From Phenylobacterium conjunctum (GTDB lineage Bacteria; Pseudomonadota; Alphaproteobacteria; Caulobacterales; Caulobacteraceae): DNA of 64,000 bases. The stretch spans positions 28,796-92,795 of the forward strand of contig NZ_JBHTLQ010000011.1 in the NCBI RefSeq assembly GCF_042679085.1. The letters are read 5' to 3'. The notes beneath the pieces are model-generated. The model searched no databases. It saw nothing but the letters and a program-made list of their open reading frames with translations, and was not told the DNA's origin. Below, piece by piece: positions 34,668 through 43,110 of the stretch; position 1 is the stretch's first letter; every line of letters begins with the position of its first letter. The position numbers were made by a program, and so were the translations under genes.

Positions 34668-37091
34668 TCAAAAAGTTCGCGAGGCCACCAGGCTGAGGGT
34701 CCGGGGACGCTGGGGCGTGACCTGGCGCACCTGGCCGAAGCTGAAGGGATTGCCGTAGGCGAAGGTGTCGGCCTGGGTGTTGGCCGGATTGTCCAGGAAG
34801 GCGGCCAGGCGCCAGACCGGTCCCTTGAGCTGGGCGGACAGGCGGCCGGTGAAATAGCCGCCCATAACCGGCGAGAGCGCCGGGTCAAAGGTCAGGCGAG
34901 AGCGGCCGACATAGGTGGTCTGGCCCGTGAACAGCAGGGTCAGCCCGTCCCGCAACGGGCGCTCATAGGTCAGCAGGGCCGAGAAGGACATGTCGGGCAC
35001 GCCCGGAAGCTGGTTCTGGATCCGGCTGGCGAACCGCGGGTCGGCGCGGGTGATCTTGGGGTCATCGAACAGGGCGTTGGACTGCAAGGCCCAACCCGGC
35101 GCCGGACGCCAGGTGGCCTCGACCTCCAGGCCGACATTGCGCCCGTCGCCCACATTGGCTGTGTAGGGCAGGCCGGAGGGGAAGTACTGGTCGCTCTGGA
35201 TATCGTCCCAGAGATCGTAGAAGGCGGCGGCCCGCACATCGAGGCGCTGGTCCAGCAGGTTCAGCTTGGCGCCGAGCTCGTAGTTGCGCAGCCGGTCCGG
35301 CCGATAGGCGCGGCGGGCGGGGTTCGGCGCGACCAGACCGCCGGAATTGAACCCTCCGGCCCGGTAGCCCTCGGTCGCCAGGCCATAGACCATGGCGCCG
35401 TTCGGGAAGACGTACTGCAGCGAGAGCTTGGGCGACCAGTTGGAGAAGTCGGCCTTGCGGATCATGGCCCGGCTCTGGCCGCCCGCGACATTGACCGTGA
35501 CGTCGGAGCTGGTCCGCCGGCTGATGCGCGAGCCGCGGCCGCCGAAGGCCAGTCCCCAGCCGGACCCCAGGTCGATCGACACCTCGCCATAGGCGGCGAC
35601 CTCTGACAGGCGGTCGCTGCGGATCTCTGAATAGACGGCCCGGGGCGCGAGGGCGTTGACGCCGACCCGCAGTTCGGACGGGGAGTCCTCGTTGGACACC
35701 GCGCCATAGACCCCGGCTAGCCAGCGGTAGCGGCCGGCGGCGGTGGAGGTCAGGACCGCGTCCTGGACCACCATGTCGATCTTGGCCCGCTCCTGGTAGA
35801 CGCCCAGGTCGGCGGCGCTGGCCCCGAAGCGGGAAAGGGCGGCCGAGGCGTCATACTGGCTGACGAAGGCGTGCCGGATATAGGCGGTGGAGGACTGCAG
35901 CTGGCCGAAGGGCGTCGCGCCCTCGATGGCCAGGCCGACCTGGGCGAAGTCGTTCTTGTGGTTTTCCCGCACCCGGTTGGCCCGCTGCAGGCCGGCGTTC
36001 GAGGCGGTGACGTATTGGGTGTCGTTGGAGTCCAGCTGCTGCACGGCGCCCGACAGGGTGACCGTCCAGTCCGGGGTGAGCCAGGCCTTCACCGCCAGCC
36101 GGCCGCCGTCCCGGATGGTGCGGTCGACATTGGAGAGGCGCAGGTTCACGTCGTCCAGATAGCCACCTTCCAGGTCATGATAGGCGACCAGGCGCGCGGC
36201 CAGGCGGCCTTCAATGAGGGGCGCATTGACCATGGCCTCCAGGCTGGTGCTGGCGGAGCCGGACTTGGTCCAGCCGGTCAGGGCGCCCAGCTTGGCGTGG
36301 AAGGCGTCGAGCTCCGGCTTGCGGGTGATGATGCGGTACACGCCACTGATCGAGCCCGCGCCATAGAGGGCGCCCTGCGGGCCGCGCACCACCTCCACCG
36401 TGGTCACGTCGGCGAGGCGAAGGTCGGGGTCCGGGGCGTTGTAGGTGATCGGCGCGTTGTCAAGGAAGATGCCGACGGTGGAGCGGGTGCGCCCCGTGAA
36501 CGCTCCGTCGGAGATGCCGCGCAACATGATCTTGTCGCGGCCCGGTCCGAGGTTGGTGGTGGTCATGCCGGCCGCCAGCCGCATCAGGCCGGCGGCGTCC
36601 TTCACACCCGCGGTCTCCAGCTGATCGGCGCCGATGACGCTGATCGAGGCCGGCAGGCGATTGGCGTCTTCGACCCGCTTGGTGGCCGTCACCAGCACTT
36701 CGGACACGATGGAGGGCGGCGGCGGCGGGGGCAGGCGCGGACTGGGCGGCGGCGTGCGCCGCAGGGGAGAGATGCGCACCACGCGCGCATCAACGATCTC
36801 GAAGGCGCAGGCCCCGGCGGTCAGGCGCTCCAGCGCGTCCTTGAGCGTGTAGGCGCCGGTCAGGGCGGCGGACCGGCCCGGGCAATTGCCGACCCCGCCG
36901 ATGGACACGCCGGACTGCAGCGCCAGGTCGATCAGGGCCTCGGCCCGGGACTGGGCCGGCACCGCCAGTCGGAGAGCCTTGCCAGCCGCCCGAGCCGGAG
37001 GCGCAAGCGCGCACGCGACGGCGAGAACCGTCGCGCCGAGCAGCGCGGCGCGGGCCCGGTCGTGTGTCGCGGCAGCCCCCCGAACGACCAA
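34668..37091 (-). CDS. FecA-type TonB-dependent receptor with STN signalling domain
   Basis: 807 residues, C-terminal Phe. After a signal peptide (about 1-36) comes an STN domain (about 40-105, ALIDLALQSGVSIGGVGNCP), a Pro-rich spacer, plug (EVLVTATKRVEDANRLPASI, LRGISDG) and 22-strand barrel. STN contacts FecR to signal ligand binding. The start codon is TTG at 37091; no better start is in frame, and AAGGA abuts it. It lies in the same frame as fecR, separated only by the fecR stop and five codons. Ligand unknown, probably a siderophore or iron chelate. Confidence 0.88.
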   Translation of the reverse strand: MVVRGAAATHDRARAALLGATVLAVACALAPPARAAGKALRLAVPAQSRAEALIDLALQSGVSIGGVGNCPGRSAALTGAYTLKDALERLTAGACAFEIVDARVVRISPLRRTPPPSPRLPPPPPPSIVSEVLVTATKRVEDANRLPASISVIGADQLETAGVKDAAGLMRLAAGMTTTNLGPGRDKIMLRGISDGAFTGRTRSTVGIFLDNAPITYNAPDPDLRLADVTTVEVVRGPQGALYGAGSISGVYRIITRKPELDAFHAKLGALTGWTKSGSASTSLEAMVNAPLIEGRLAARLVAYHDLEGGYLDDVNLRLSNVDRTIRDGGRLAVKAWLTPDWTVTLSGAVQQLDSNDTQYVTASNAGLQRANRVRENHKNDFAQVGLAIEGATPFGQLQSSTAYIRHAFVSQYDASAALSRFGASAADLGVYQERAKIDMVVQDAVLTSTAAGRYRWLAGVYGAVSNEDSPSELRVGVNALAPRAVYSEIRSDRLSEVAAYGEVSIDLGSGWGLAFGGRGSRISRRTSSDVTVNVAGGQSRAMIRKADFSNWSPKLSLQYVFPNGAMVYGLATEGYRAGGFNSGGLVAPNPARRAYRPDRLRNYELGAKLNLLDQRLDVRAAAFYDLWDDIQSDQYFPSGLPYTANVGDGRNVGLEVEATWRPAPGWALQSNALFDDPKITRADPRFASRIQNQLPGVPDMSFSALLTYERPLRDGLTLLFTGQTTYVGRSRLTFDPALSPVMGGYFTGRLSAQLKGPVWRLAAFLDNPANTQADTFAYGNPFSFGQVRQVTPQRPRTLSLVASRTF

Positions 37092-37106
37092 TCCTTGCAG
37101 GCGAAC

Positions 37107-38072
37107 CTACTTGGCGCGCAGCAGTAGGCCTTCGGGCGTTGAAGTGGAAGTCACCGGGGCGATCAAAGTGAGGGTGCGCGCCATGTCGTGGCTGTTCGAG
37201 GCCGCCAGCACCCCGGAGAAAGGCAGCCGCCCGGTGCGCGCGTCGGCCACCTTCAGGGGTTGGTCCGAGTACTGGTTCAGGTCAGCGACGACATTGGCCA
37301 GGGGCTCGTTGCGATAGACCAGCTGGCCGGTGCGCCAGGCGAACACGGCCTGGGGCGAGGCGGTGCTGATCCGGGCCTCGGCGCCGCCGGTCTCATGATC
37401 CAGGCGCTGGCCGACCGTCAGGCGATAGGCCTGGCCGGCCGCGCCGGCGGAGGGGCGCACCTCGACGCGGCCGCGGGCCACGGTGACCGACTGGCGGCCG
37501 TCGCGATAGCGGACGTCGAACTGGGTGCCGAGCACGCGGACAGTGCGGTCGCCGGCCTCGATCAGGAAGGGGCGGCGGGCGTCCTTGGCGACATCGAAGA
37601 TGGCCTGGCCTTCGGTCATCACCACCCGCCGCTCACGGCCCATGAGCCGCACGGTGAGCCGGGTGCCGGCGTTCAGGTCAATCCGGCTGCCGTCGGTCAG
37701 GGCGACGCTCAGGCGCTCGCCCTTGGCGGTCTGATAGGTCGTCGTGGGGGCGGTGATGTCGCCCCAGGGCGTCACCGCCGCAACAAGGCCGGCGGCGGCG
37801 AGACCGCCCGCCAGCAGCCAGCGGCGTGAAGCGTCGGGGCGGGATCGCGACGGCTGAGTCAGGGCGCGGTCAAGGTGCGGCGCCGCGGCCTCCATCTCCG
37901 ACCAGAGCGCCAGGAGCTGGTCATAGGCTTGCTGGTGTTCCGGTGCGGCGTTCAGCCAGGCGTCGAAGTCGGTCCAGTCGGCCTCGCCCACGTTCGGACG
38001 GTCCAGGCGGGCCAGCCAGTCGGCGGCGGCCGCCTGTGCGGTGTTCAGCGTATGAGGTGACGGCTCGGTCAT
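37107..38072 (-). CDS. FecR-family anti-sigma/sigma regulator
   Basis: 321 residues. The cytoplasmic N-terminus (about 1-80) has the FecR pattern AADWLARLDRPNVGEADWTD and LNAAPEHQQAYDQLLALWSE; a membrane helix lies near 85-105; the periplasmic domain has the DGSRIDLNAGT and GRVEVRP motifs. It relays the receptor signal across the membrane to the neighbouring FecI-like sigma factor. The receptor starts 15 bases after its stop. Confidence 0.93.
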   Translation of the reverse strand: MTEPSPHTLNTAQAAAADWLARLDRPNVGEADWTDFDAWLNAAPEHQQAYDQLLALWSEMEAAAPHLDRALTQPSRSRPDASRRWLLAGGLAAAGLVAAVTPWGDITAPTTTYQTAKGERLSVALTDGSRIDLNAGTRLTVRLMGRERRVVMTEGQAIFDVAKDARRPFLIEAGDRTVRVLGTQFDVRYRDGRQSVTVARGRVEVRPSAGAAGQAYRLTVGQRLDHETGGAEARISTASPQAVFAWRTGQLVYRNEPLANVVADLNQYSDQPLKVADARTGRLPFSGVLAASNSHDMARTLTLIAPVTSTSTPEGLLLRAK

Positions 38073-38184
38073 GTCGTCGCGCCCGCATAGCAGCCAAGGC
38101 TGCTGTCCTGATGGAATGACGCCGCCGCGGCGACGCGCCCCCCGTTCGGGACCTTGAAAAAATGCGCAAAGGGCCGGGAAGGAG

Positions 38185-38817
38185 TCATCCGAGCCTCGCC
38201 AGGAGGGTCTTGAGGGCGCCGCTGATGTGCTTTTCGACCGCGCTGACCGAAACGCCCATGGCGCGGGCGGTCTCGGCGTGGCTCAGCCCCTGGAGCTTGT
38301 GAAGCTGGAAGGCCTGGCGCATGCGCGGCGGCAGGTCCTGCAGGCCGGCGATCAACTGGGCCAGCCGCTGGCGATCGCCGATGGCGTCGTCGACGGCCGG
38401 CTCGTCCTGAATATCCTCGGCGCCGATGCGGACGGTGACGGTCTCGCGCCAGGCGCCCTCTCTGGCCGCGGCGCGGCGGTCCTGGCGCATGCGATCGAGC
38501 ATGAGATTGGCGCCCATCCGGTAGAGCAGGGCGTTGGGGTTCTGCACCGGCTCATCGGCGGGCAGGGCGGCGATCTTCAGGTACAGGTCCTGGGCGAGGT
38601 CCTCGGCGGCCGCGCGGGCGCCGAGGCGCGCCGCGAAGAAGCGCACGAGGTTGGCGCGCTTCTCGAGATAGAGACCAAGCAGGTCTCCCGCGGTGGACGG
38701 CGGGCCGCTGTCGTCGTCGCTGGCCAGCTTGAGCTCCACACGGTCGCACGCCCGGTCGGGCCCCTCGCGAGCCAGCCTAGAGCCGTCGGGGCAGGGGTCA
38801 AGGCGGCTCTCAGCCAT
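38185..38817 (-). CDS. FecI-like ECF sigma factor
   Basis: 210 residues from ATG 38817; no clear ribosome site, and a GTG about 27 codons inside is a possible shorter start. Sigma-2 (ANLVRFFAARLGARAAAEDL then AQDLYLKIAALP) and sigma-4 (DLPPRMRQAFQLHKLQGLSH, SVSAVEKHISGALKTLLARL) are complete. It would transcribe the receptor gene downstream. The 112-base gap to fecR may hold its promoter. The order sigma-fecR-fecA is standard. Confidence 0.9.
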   Translation of the reverse strand: MAESRLDPCPDGSRLAREGPDRACDRVELKLASDDDSGPPSTAGDLLGLYLEKRANLVRFFAARLGARAAAEDLAQDLYLKIAALPADEPVQNPNALLYRMGANLMLDRMRQDRRAAAREGAWRETVTVRIGAEDIQDEPAVDDAIGDRQRLAQLIAGLQDLPPRMRQAFQLHKLQGLSHAETARAMGVSVSAVEKHISGALKTLLARLG

Positions 38818-38898
38818 GCCGTTGACCCAAGGGCGCAGCGGGCGGATCGTCCGCCCAGGCCGCGCCTCATACGCGGCGTCAAAAAGGGGGAGTGAAAC

Positions 38899-39294
38899 AT
38901 GAGCGTCGAACTGACCATGCTGGCCTATTGCGTGGCCCTGCTGCTGGTTCTGATCGTGATCCAGGTGGTGGCGGGCATCCGCACCCAGGGCCTGATGCCG
39001 CTGGCCAATTCCCGGGACGACCTGCCGCCGCCTGGCGTGTTCCAGGCCCGGGCCGGGCGGGTGGTGCAGAACCACCGCGAGGGCCTGACCATGATGGCGC
39101 CGCTGCTGCTGATGGTGGCGGTGATGGACGCGTCGAGCCCGCTGACCGTGCTGGGCGCGCAGCTGTTCTTCTATTCGCGGGTGGCGCACGCGGTGGTCTA
39201 TCTGGCCGGCCTGCCGCTGATCCGGCCGCTGATCTGGGGCGTGGGCCTGGCTGGGATCGTGATGGTGCTGGCGCACCTGCTGGGCTTCGCCTGA
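38899..39294 (+). CDS. MAPEG-family membrane protein
   Basis: 131 residues, four membrane helices, with the family pattern QARAGRVVQNHREGLTMMAP (the conserved Arg/Asn/Glu that bind glutathione) and FYSRVAHAVVYL. GGGGGAG precedes the ATG. Bacterial members resemble microsomal glutathione transferases; catalytic activity is not proven. It is divergent from the fecI-like gene. Confidence 0.88.
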   Translation: MSVELTMLAYCVALLLVLIVIQVVAGIRTQGLMPLANSRDDLPPPGVFQARAGRVVQNHREGLTMMAPLLLMVAVMDASSPLTVLGAQLFFYSRVAHAVVYLAGLPLIRPLIWGVGLAGIVMVLAHLLGFA

Positions 39295-39375
39295 GGTCCT
39301 AGAGCTCGGGGCGGCGTCTCGACTTTCGCGCCGCTCCGGGCCAATTGGGGCCGCCTATCCGCAGGAGCAGCGGCC

Positions 39376-40176
39376 TTGAAGATCTTCGGCATCCTGAACC
39401 TCACCGAGGACTCGTTCTTCGCCGACAGTCGGACGCCCCTGGCCGAGGCTGTGGTGGGGGCCGAGCGGCTGCTGGCCGCGGGCGCGGACGTGGTCGATGT
39501 GGGGCCGGCCGCCAGCAACCCCGACGCCGCCAAGGTGAGCGCCGAGGAGGAGCTGCGCCGGATCGCGCCGGTGCTGAACCACCTGGCGGATCGCCTGGAC
39601 CAGGTCTCCATCGACACCTACCTGGCCGAGACCCAGCTGGCGGCGGCGGCGCGGGGCGTCGGCTATTTGAACGACATCCACGGCTTTCCGGATGCGCGGG
39701 TGCGCGAGGCCCTGGCCGGGTTCGACTGCCGGCTGGTGGTGATGCACGCCGTCCAGGCCGAGGGGCTGGCGACGCGGGAGGCGGGGCTGGAGCCGGACCG
39801 GGCGGTGGAGGCGATCCTCGACTTCTTCCAGCGCCGGGTCGCCGAGCTGGAGGCCGCGGGCGTGGCGCGGGATCGGATCATCCTCGATCCCGGCATGGGC
39901 TTCTTCCTGGGCGCCAATCCCGAGACGTCGTTCCGCGTGCTGGCGCGGTTGCCGGAACTGAAGGCCCTGGGCCTGCCCCTGCTGGTCTCGGTGTCGCGCA
40001 AGTCGTTCCTGCGCGCCGTCGCCGGGGTGAGCGCCGAGGAGGCTGGGCCGGCCACCCTGGCGGGCGAGCTGTGGGCGGCGGCCCAGGGTTGCGACTACAT
40101 CCGCACCCATGATCCCAGGGGCCTCAAGCAGGCCTGGGCGGTCTGGACGGCGACGCAGGTCCAGGCGGCGCGTTGA
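39376..40176 (+). CDS. folP: Dihydropteroate synthase, Sul-like (sulfonamide-insensitive type)
   Basis: 266 residues from a TTG start (AGGAG upstream). It joins pABA to dihydropterin diphosphate in folate synthesis. It resembles the mobile Sul1/Sul2 enzymes more than ordinary FolP: FGILNLTEDSFFADSR (residues 4-19), GADVVDVGPAASNPDAA (36-52), YLNDIHGFPDA (97-107) and LDPGMGFFLGANPETS (170-185). The last stretch is two residues longer than the E. coli region, the insertion that lets Sul discriminate against sulfonamides. VSVSRKSFLRA (204-214) is intact. No integron, transposon or plasmid sign surrounds it. Confidence 0.85.
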   Translation: MKIFGILNLTEDSFFADSRTPLAEAVVGAERLLAAGADVVDVGPAASNPDAAKVSAEEELRRIAPVLNHLADRLDQVSIDTYLAETQLAAAARGVGYLNDIHGFPDARVREALAGFDCRLVVMHAVQAEGLATREAGLEPDRAVEAILDFFQRRVAELEAAGVARDRIILDPGMGFFLGANPETSFRVLARLPELKALGLPLLVSVSRKSFLRAVAGVSAEEAGPATLAGELWAAAQGCDYIRTHDPRGLKQAWAVWTATQVQAAR

Positions 40177-40212
40177 TCCCGGTCAAGGCGGGGGTTCAGC
40201 CACCGCCTAAGG

Positions 40213-40232
40213 CTCCCTCGATTTCGAGGGAG
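40213..40232 (+). promoter_or_regulatory. Hairpin covering the ribosome binding site of the acyl-CoA dehydrogenase gene
   Basis: CTCCCTCGA-TT-TCGAGGGAG is a perfect inverted repeat; in RNA an 8-bp stem with an AUUU loop would form. The 3' arm holds GAGGGAG, the Shine-Dalgarno for the ATG at 40240. Folding would block ribosome access, so it may tune translation. Confidence 0.6.
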
Positions 40233-40239
40233 ACAGAAG

Positions 40240-41523
40240 ATGGACTTTGGCCTGAGCGAGCGCGAGACCTACTGGCGCGACCGTGTGCGCGACTTCATGG
40301 CCGCCCACGTCTATCCGGCGATCCCGGCCTATAACCGACACTTCACCCAGGAAGGCGCGGCGCGCTGGACGGTGATCCCGGTGATCGAGGAACTGAAGGC
40401 CAAGGCCTATTCAGAAGGCCTGTGGAACCTGTTCCTGAACAAGTCCGAGCACGACGATCCCGACTATGCCGGCCCCGGTCTTTCCAATCTGGAATACGCC
40501 CTGTGCGCCGAGGAGATGGGCCGGGTGGGCTTTGCGTCGGAGGTGTTCAACTGTTCGGCGCCCGACACCGGCAACATGGAGGTGCTGCGCCAGTACGGCA
40601 CCCCGCAGCAGAAGGCCAAGTGGCTGCGGCCGCTGATGGACGGCGAGATCCGCTCAGTGTTCCTGATGACCGAGCCGGACGTGGCCTCGTCGGACGCCAC
40701 CAACATCCAGACCTCGATCCGCCGCGAGGGCGACGAGTACGTGATCAACGGCCGCAAGTGGTGGTCCTCGGGCCTGGGCGATCCGCGCTGCAAGGTGGCG
40801 GTGCTGATGGGCAAGACCGACCCGGAGAGCCAGCGCCACACCCAGCAGTCCCAAATCCTGGTGCCTACCGACGCACCCGGCATCGAGATCGTCCGGATGC
40901 TGCCGGTGTTTGGCTATGACGACGCCCCGCACGGCCACGCCGAGGTGGTGCTGCGCGACGTGCGGGTGCCGGTGGAGAACGTGCTGCTGGGCGAGGGCCG
41001 CGGTTTCGAGATCGCGCAAGGCCGGCTTGGCCCGGGCCGCATCCACCACTGCATGCGCACCATCGGCGCGGCCGAGGTGGCGCTGGAGAAGATGGTCGAC
41101 CGCCTGACTTCGCGGATCGCCTTCGGCAAGCGCCTGGCTGACCAGTCGGTGTGGGAGCAGCGGATCGGCGAGGCCCGCCTGGACATCGAGGCCAGCCGCC
41201 TCTTGTGCCTGAAGGCCGCCGACATGATGGACAAGGCGGGCAACAAGGAAGCCCAGCTCGAGATCGCCATGATCAAGGTCTCGGCGCCGCGCATGGCTCT
41301 GCGGGTCATCGACGACGCTATCCAGGCCCATGGCGGCGGCGGCCTGTCGGAAGACTTCGGCCTGGCCCGCGCCTATGCCGGCCAGCGCGCCCTGCGCATC
41401 GCCGACGGTCCCGACGAGGTCCACCTGCGCGCCATCGCCCGCCTTGAAATGGGCCGCCACGCCGCCCGCATGCGGGCCTGGCGCGAGGGCGCGGTGGCGG
41501 ACGCCGCGCCGGTTCGGGCTTGA
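40240..41523 (+). CDS. Acyl-CoA dehydrogenase (ACAD10/11-like)
   Basis: 427 residues. Dehydrogenase fold with FLMTEPDVASSDATNIQTSI, GRKWWSSGLGDPRC, IAFGKRLADQSVWEQRIGEA and the C-terminal IADGPDEVHLRAIARLEMG. Like the paralogue at 20800-22035 it has DGPDEVH in place of the usual YEGT catalytic segment. Both likely act on long or branched acyl-CoA. Translation may be controlled by the hairpin at 40213-40232. Confidence 0.9.
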   Translation: MDFGLSERETYWRDRVRDFMAAHVYPAIPAYNRHFTQEGAARWTVIPVIEELKAKAYSEGLWNLFLNKSEHDDPDYAGPGLSNLEYALCAEEMGRVGFASEVFNCSAPDTGNMEVLRQYGTPQQKAKWLRPLMDGEIRSVFLMTEPDVASSDATNIQTSIRREGDEYVINGRKWWSSGLGDPRCKVAVLMGKTDPESQRHTQQSQILVPTDAPGIEIVRMLPVFGYDDAPHGHAEVVLRDVRVPVENVLLGEGRGFEIAQGRLGPGRIHHCMRTIGAAEVALEKMVDRLTSRIAFGKRLADQSVWEQRIGEARLDIEASRLLCLKAADMMDKAGNKEAQLEIAMIKVSAPRMALRVIDDAIQAHGGGGLSEDFGLARAYAGQRALRIADGPDEVHLRAIARLEMGRHAARMRAWREGAVADAAPVRA

Positions 41524-41532
41524 GGATTGGGG

Positions 41533-43110
41533 TCAGGCCGCTTCGGCGGCCTGACCGATCAGACTGACCAGGGCCAGCAATTCCGCCACCTGGATCGGCT
41601 TGGCGAGAAAGCCGTCAAAGCCCAAGGCGGCGAGGGTTTCGTCCTGGTAGTCCAGGATGTCCGCCGACAGGGCGACCACCGGCGTCCCGCTCACCCGGGG
41701 ATCGGGGTCGGCGCGGATGAGCGCGACGGCCTCCGGTCCACCCATCCGTGGCATGCGCAGGTCCATGAGGCAAAGGTCGAAGGGCTGGCTGCGGAGCTGG
41801 CGCACCCCGTCCTCGCCATCCACGGCCAGGGTCACAGCGTGGCCGGCGTCCTCTAGGATGTGCTGGGCCAGGAACCGCAGGGTCTCGTTGTCTTCGACCA
41901 CCAGCACCCGGCGACAGGTCTGAACCAGGTCAGCCGGTTCGGGCTGGGTCTGCTCGGGGGCGAGCGCCGCTGACAGCGGGGCCACGATCTCGAACCAGAA
42001 ACGGGCGCCGCCTTCAGCGCGGTTCTCAGCGTCGATCCAGCCCTGCATCGCGTGGATGATGCCAGCGGCGATCGCCAGGCCCAGGCCCGTGCCCTCGGCA
42101 TAGTGGCCGCTGCCGGTGTCTTGTTCGAAGGCCCGGAACAGGCGAGCTTTCTGCTCCGGGTTGAAACCGGGGCCGCTGTCGGTGACCTCGCAGCACAGAG
42201 TCCCAGCGCGCCAATCGACCCGCAGTGTCACATCGCCGGCGTCGGTGAACTTGACTGCGTTGCCCAGCAGGTTCGCCAGCACCTGGGACAGACGCGACGG
42301 GTCAAGCTGCAAGTGCTCCGGCAGGTCCTCGGCGCAGATCACGGCGAGCCTGACGCCCTTGGCGGCGGCGGTTGGCGCCACCATGTCGCCGACCCGGCGG
42401 GCTAGGTTGGCGACGCAGGTCGGCTGGCGATGCAGGGTGATGGCGTTGGCCTCGGCCTGGGACAGCAGCAGCACGTCATCGACCAGCACCCGCAGAAGCT
42501 CGGCGGTCTCCCGCAGGGTGTTCACATAGCCGCTCTGTACCGGGTCAAGTCGGGTCCCGGTCAGCAGGTGAACCAGACCGGTCACGCCGGCCAGGGGCGT
42601 GCGTAGTTCGTGGCTCATGTTGGCGAAGAAGCGACCCTTGTCGGTGGCCGCCCGGTCCGCCTCAAGCTTGGCCCGGGCCAGCTCGGCCTGCAGGGCGATG
42701 TGCTCGGTCACGTCAAAGCGGATGGCGATATAGGACTGGGGCCGCCCCTGGGGGCCGAGCTGCGGCACGATGGTGGTGTTGACCCAGTAGAGGTCGCCGT
42801 CCTTGCGACGATTGCACAGGGTGCCGCGCCAGACGCCCCCCTGAGCGATGGTCCGGTAGAGGTCGCGGAACATCTCCGGCGGATGGGCGCTGGATTTCAG
42901 CAGACGGTGGTTGGCGCCGATCAGCTCATCTCGCGCATAGCCGCTGAGCTCACAGAACTTGTCGTTGCAGTAGGTGATGGTCCCGGCGACGTCGGTGATG
43001 GCGACGATCGCCGCCTCGTCCAGCGCCAGGGCCAGGGACGCGCCGGCTGGCCATGCTGCCGACGATGGGCGGTCCAACACCGCCTCCAGCAGGCGCGCCC
43101 GGTGGGGCAT
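41533..43110 (-). CDS. Hybrid histidine kinase (PAS-HisKA-HATPase-receiver)
   Basis: 525 residues, no membrane helix. PAS domain about 30-150 (ITDVAGTITYCNDKFCELSG), phospho-acceptor His near 165 (NMSHELRTPLAG), ATPase N box VLANLLGNAVKFTD, G boxes DSGPGFN and GTGLGLAIAAG, then a receiver with acceptor Asp near 449 (LMDLRMPRMGG). Its start overlaps the stop of the globin-coupled receptor gene by one base (TGATG), so both are made together and may share one signal. Confidence 0.93.
   Translation of the reverse strand: MPHRARLLEAVLDRPSSAAWPAGASLALALDEAAIVAITDVAGTITYCNDKFCELSGYARDELIGANHRLLKSSAHPPEMFRDLYRTIAQGGVWRGTLCNRRKDGDLYWVNTTIVPQLGPQGRPQSYIAIRFDVTEHIALQAELARAKLEADRAATDKGRFFANMSHELRTPLAGVTGLVHLLTGTRLDPVQSGYVNTLRETAELLRVLVDDVLLLSQAEANAITLHRQPTCVANLARRVGDMVAPTAAAKGVRLAVICAEDLPEHLQLDPSRLSQVLANLLGNAVKFTDAGDVTLRVDWRAGTLCCEVTDSGPGFNPEQKARLFRAFEQDTGSGHYAEGTGLGLAIAAGIIHAMQGWIDAENRAEGGARFWFEIVAPLSAALAPEQTQPEPADLVQTCRRVLVVEDNETLRFLAQHILEDAGHAVTLAVDGEDGVRQLRSQPFDLCLMDLRMPRMGGPEAVALIRADPDPRVSGTPVVALSADILDYQDETLAALGFDGFLAKPIQVAELLALVSLIGQAAEAA

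Noticed and set aside
39300..40240. Integron, transposon or plasmid context for the Sul-like gene
   Set aside because: No integrase, attC-like site, insertion-sequence ends or resistance neighbours; flanks are ordinary chromosomal genes.
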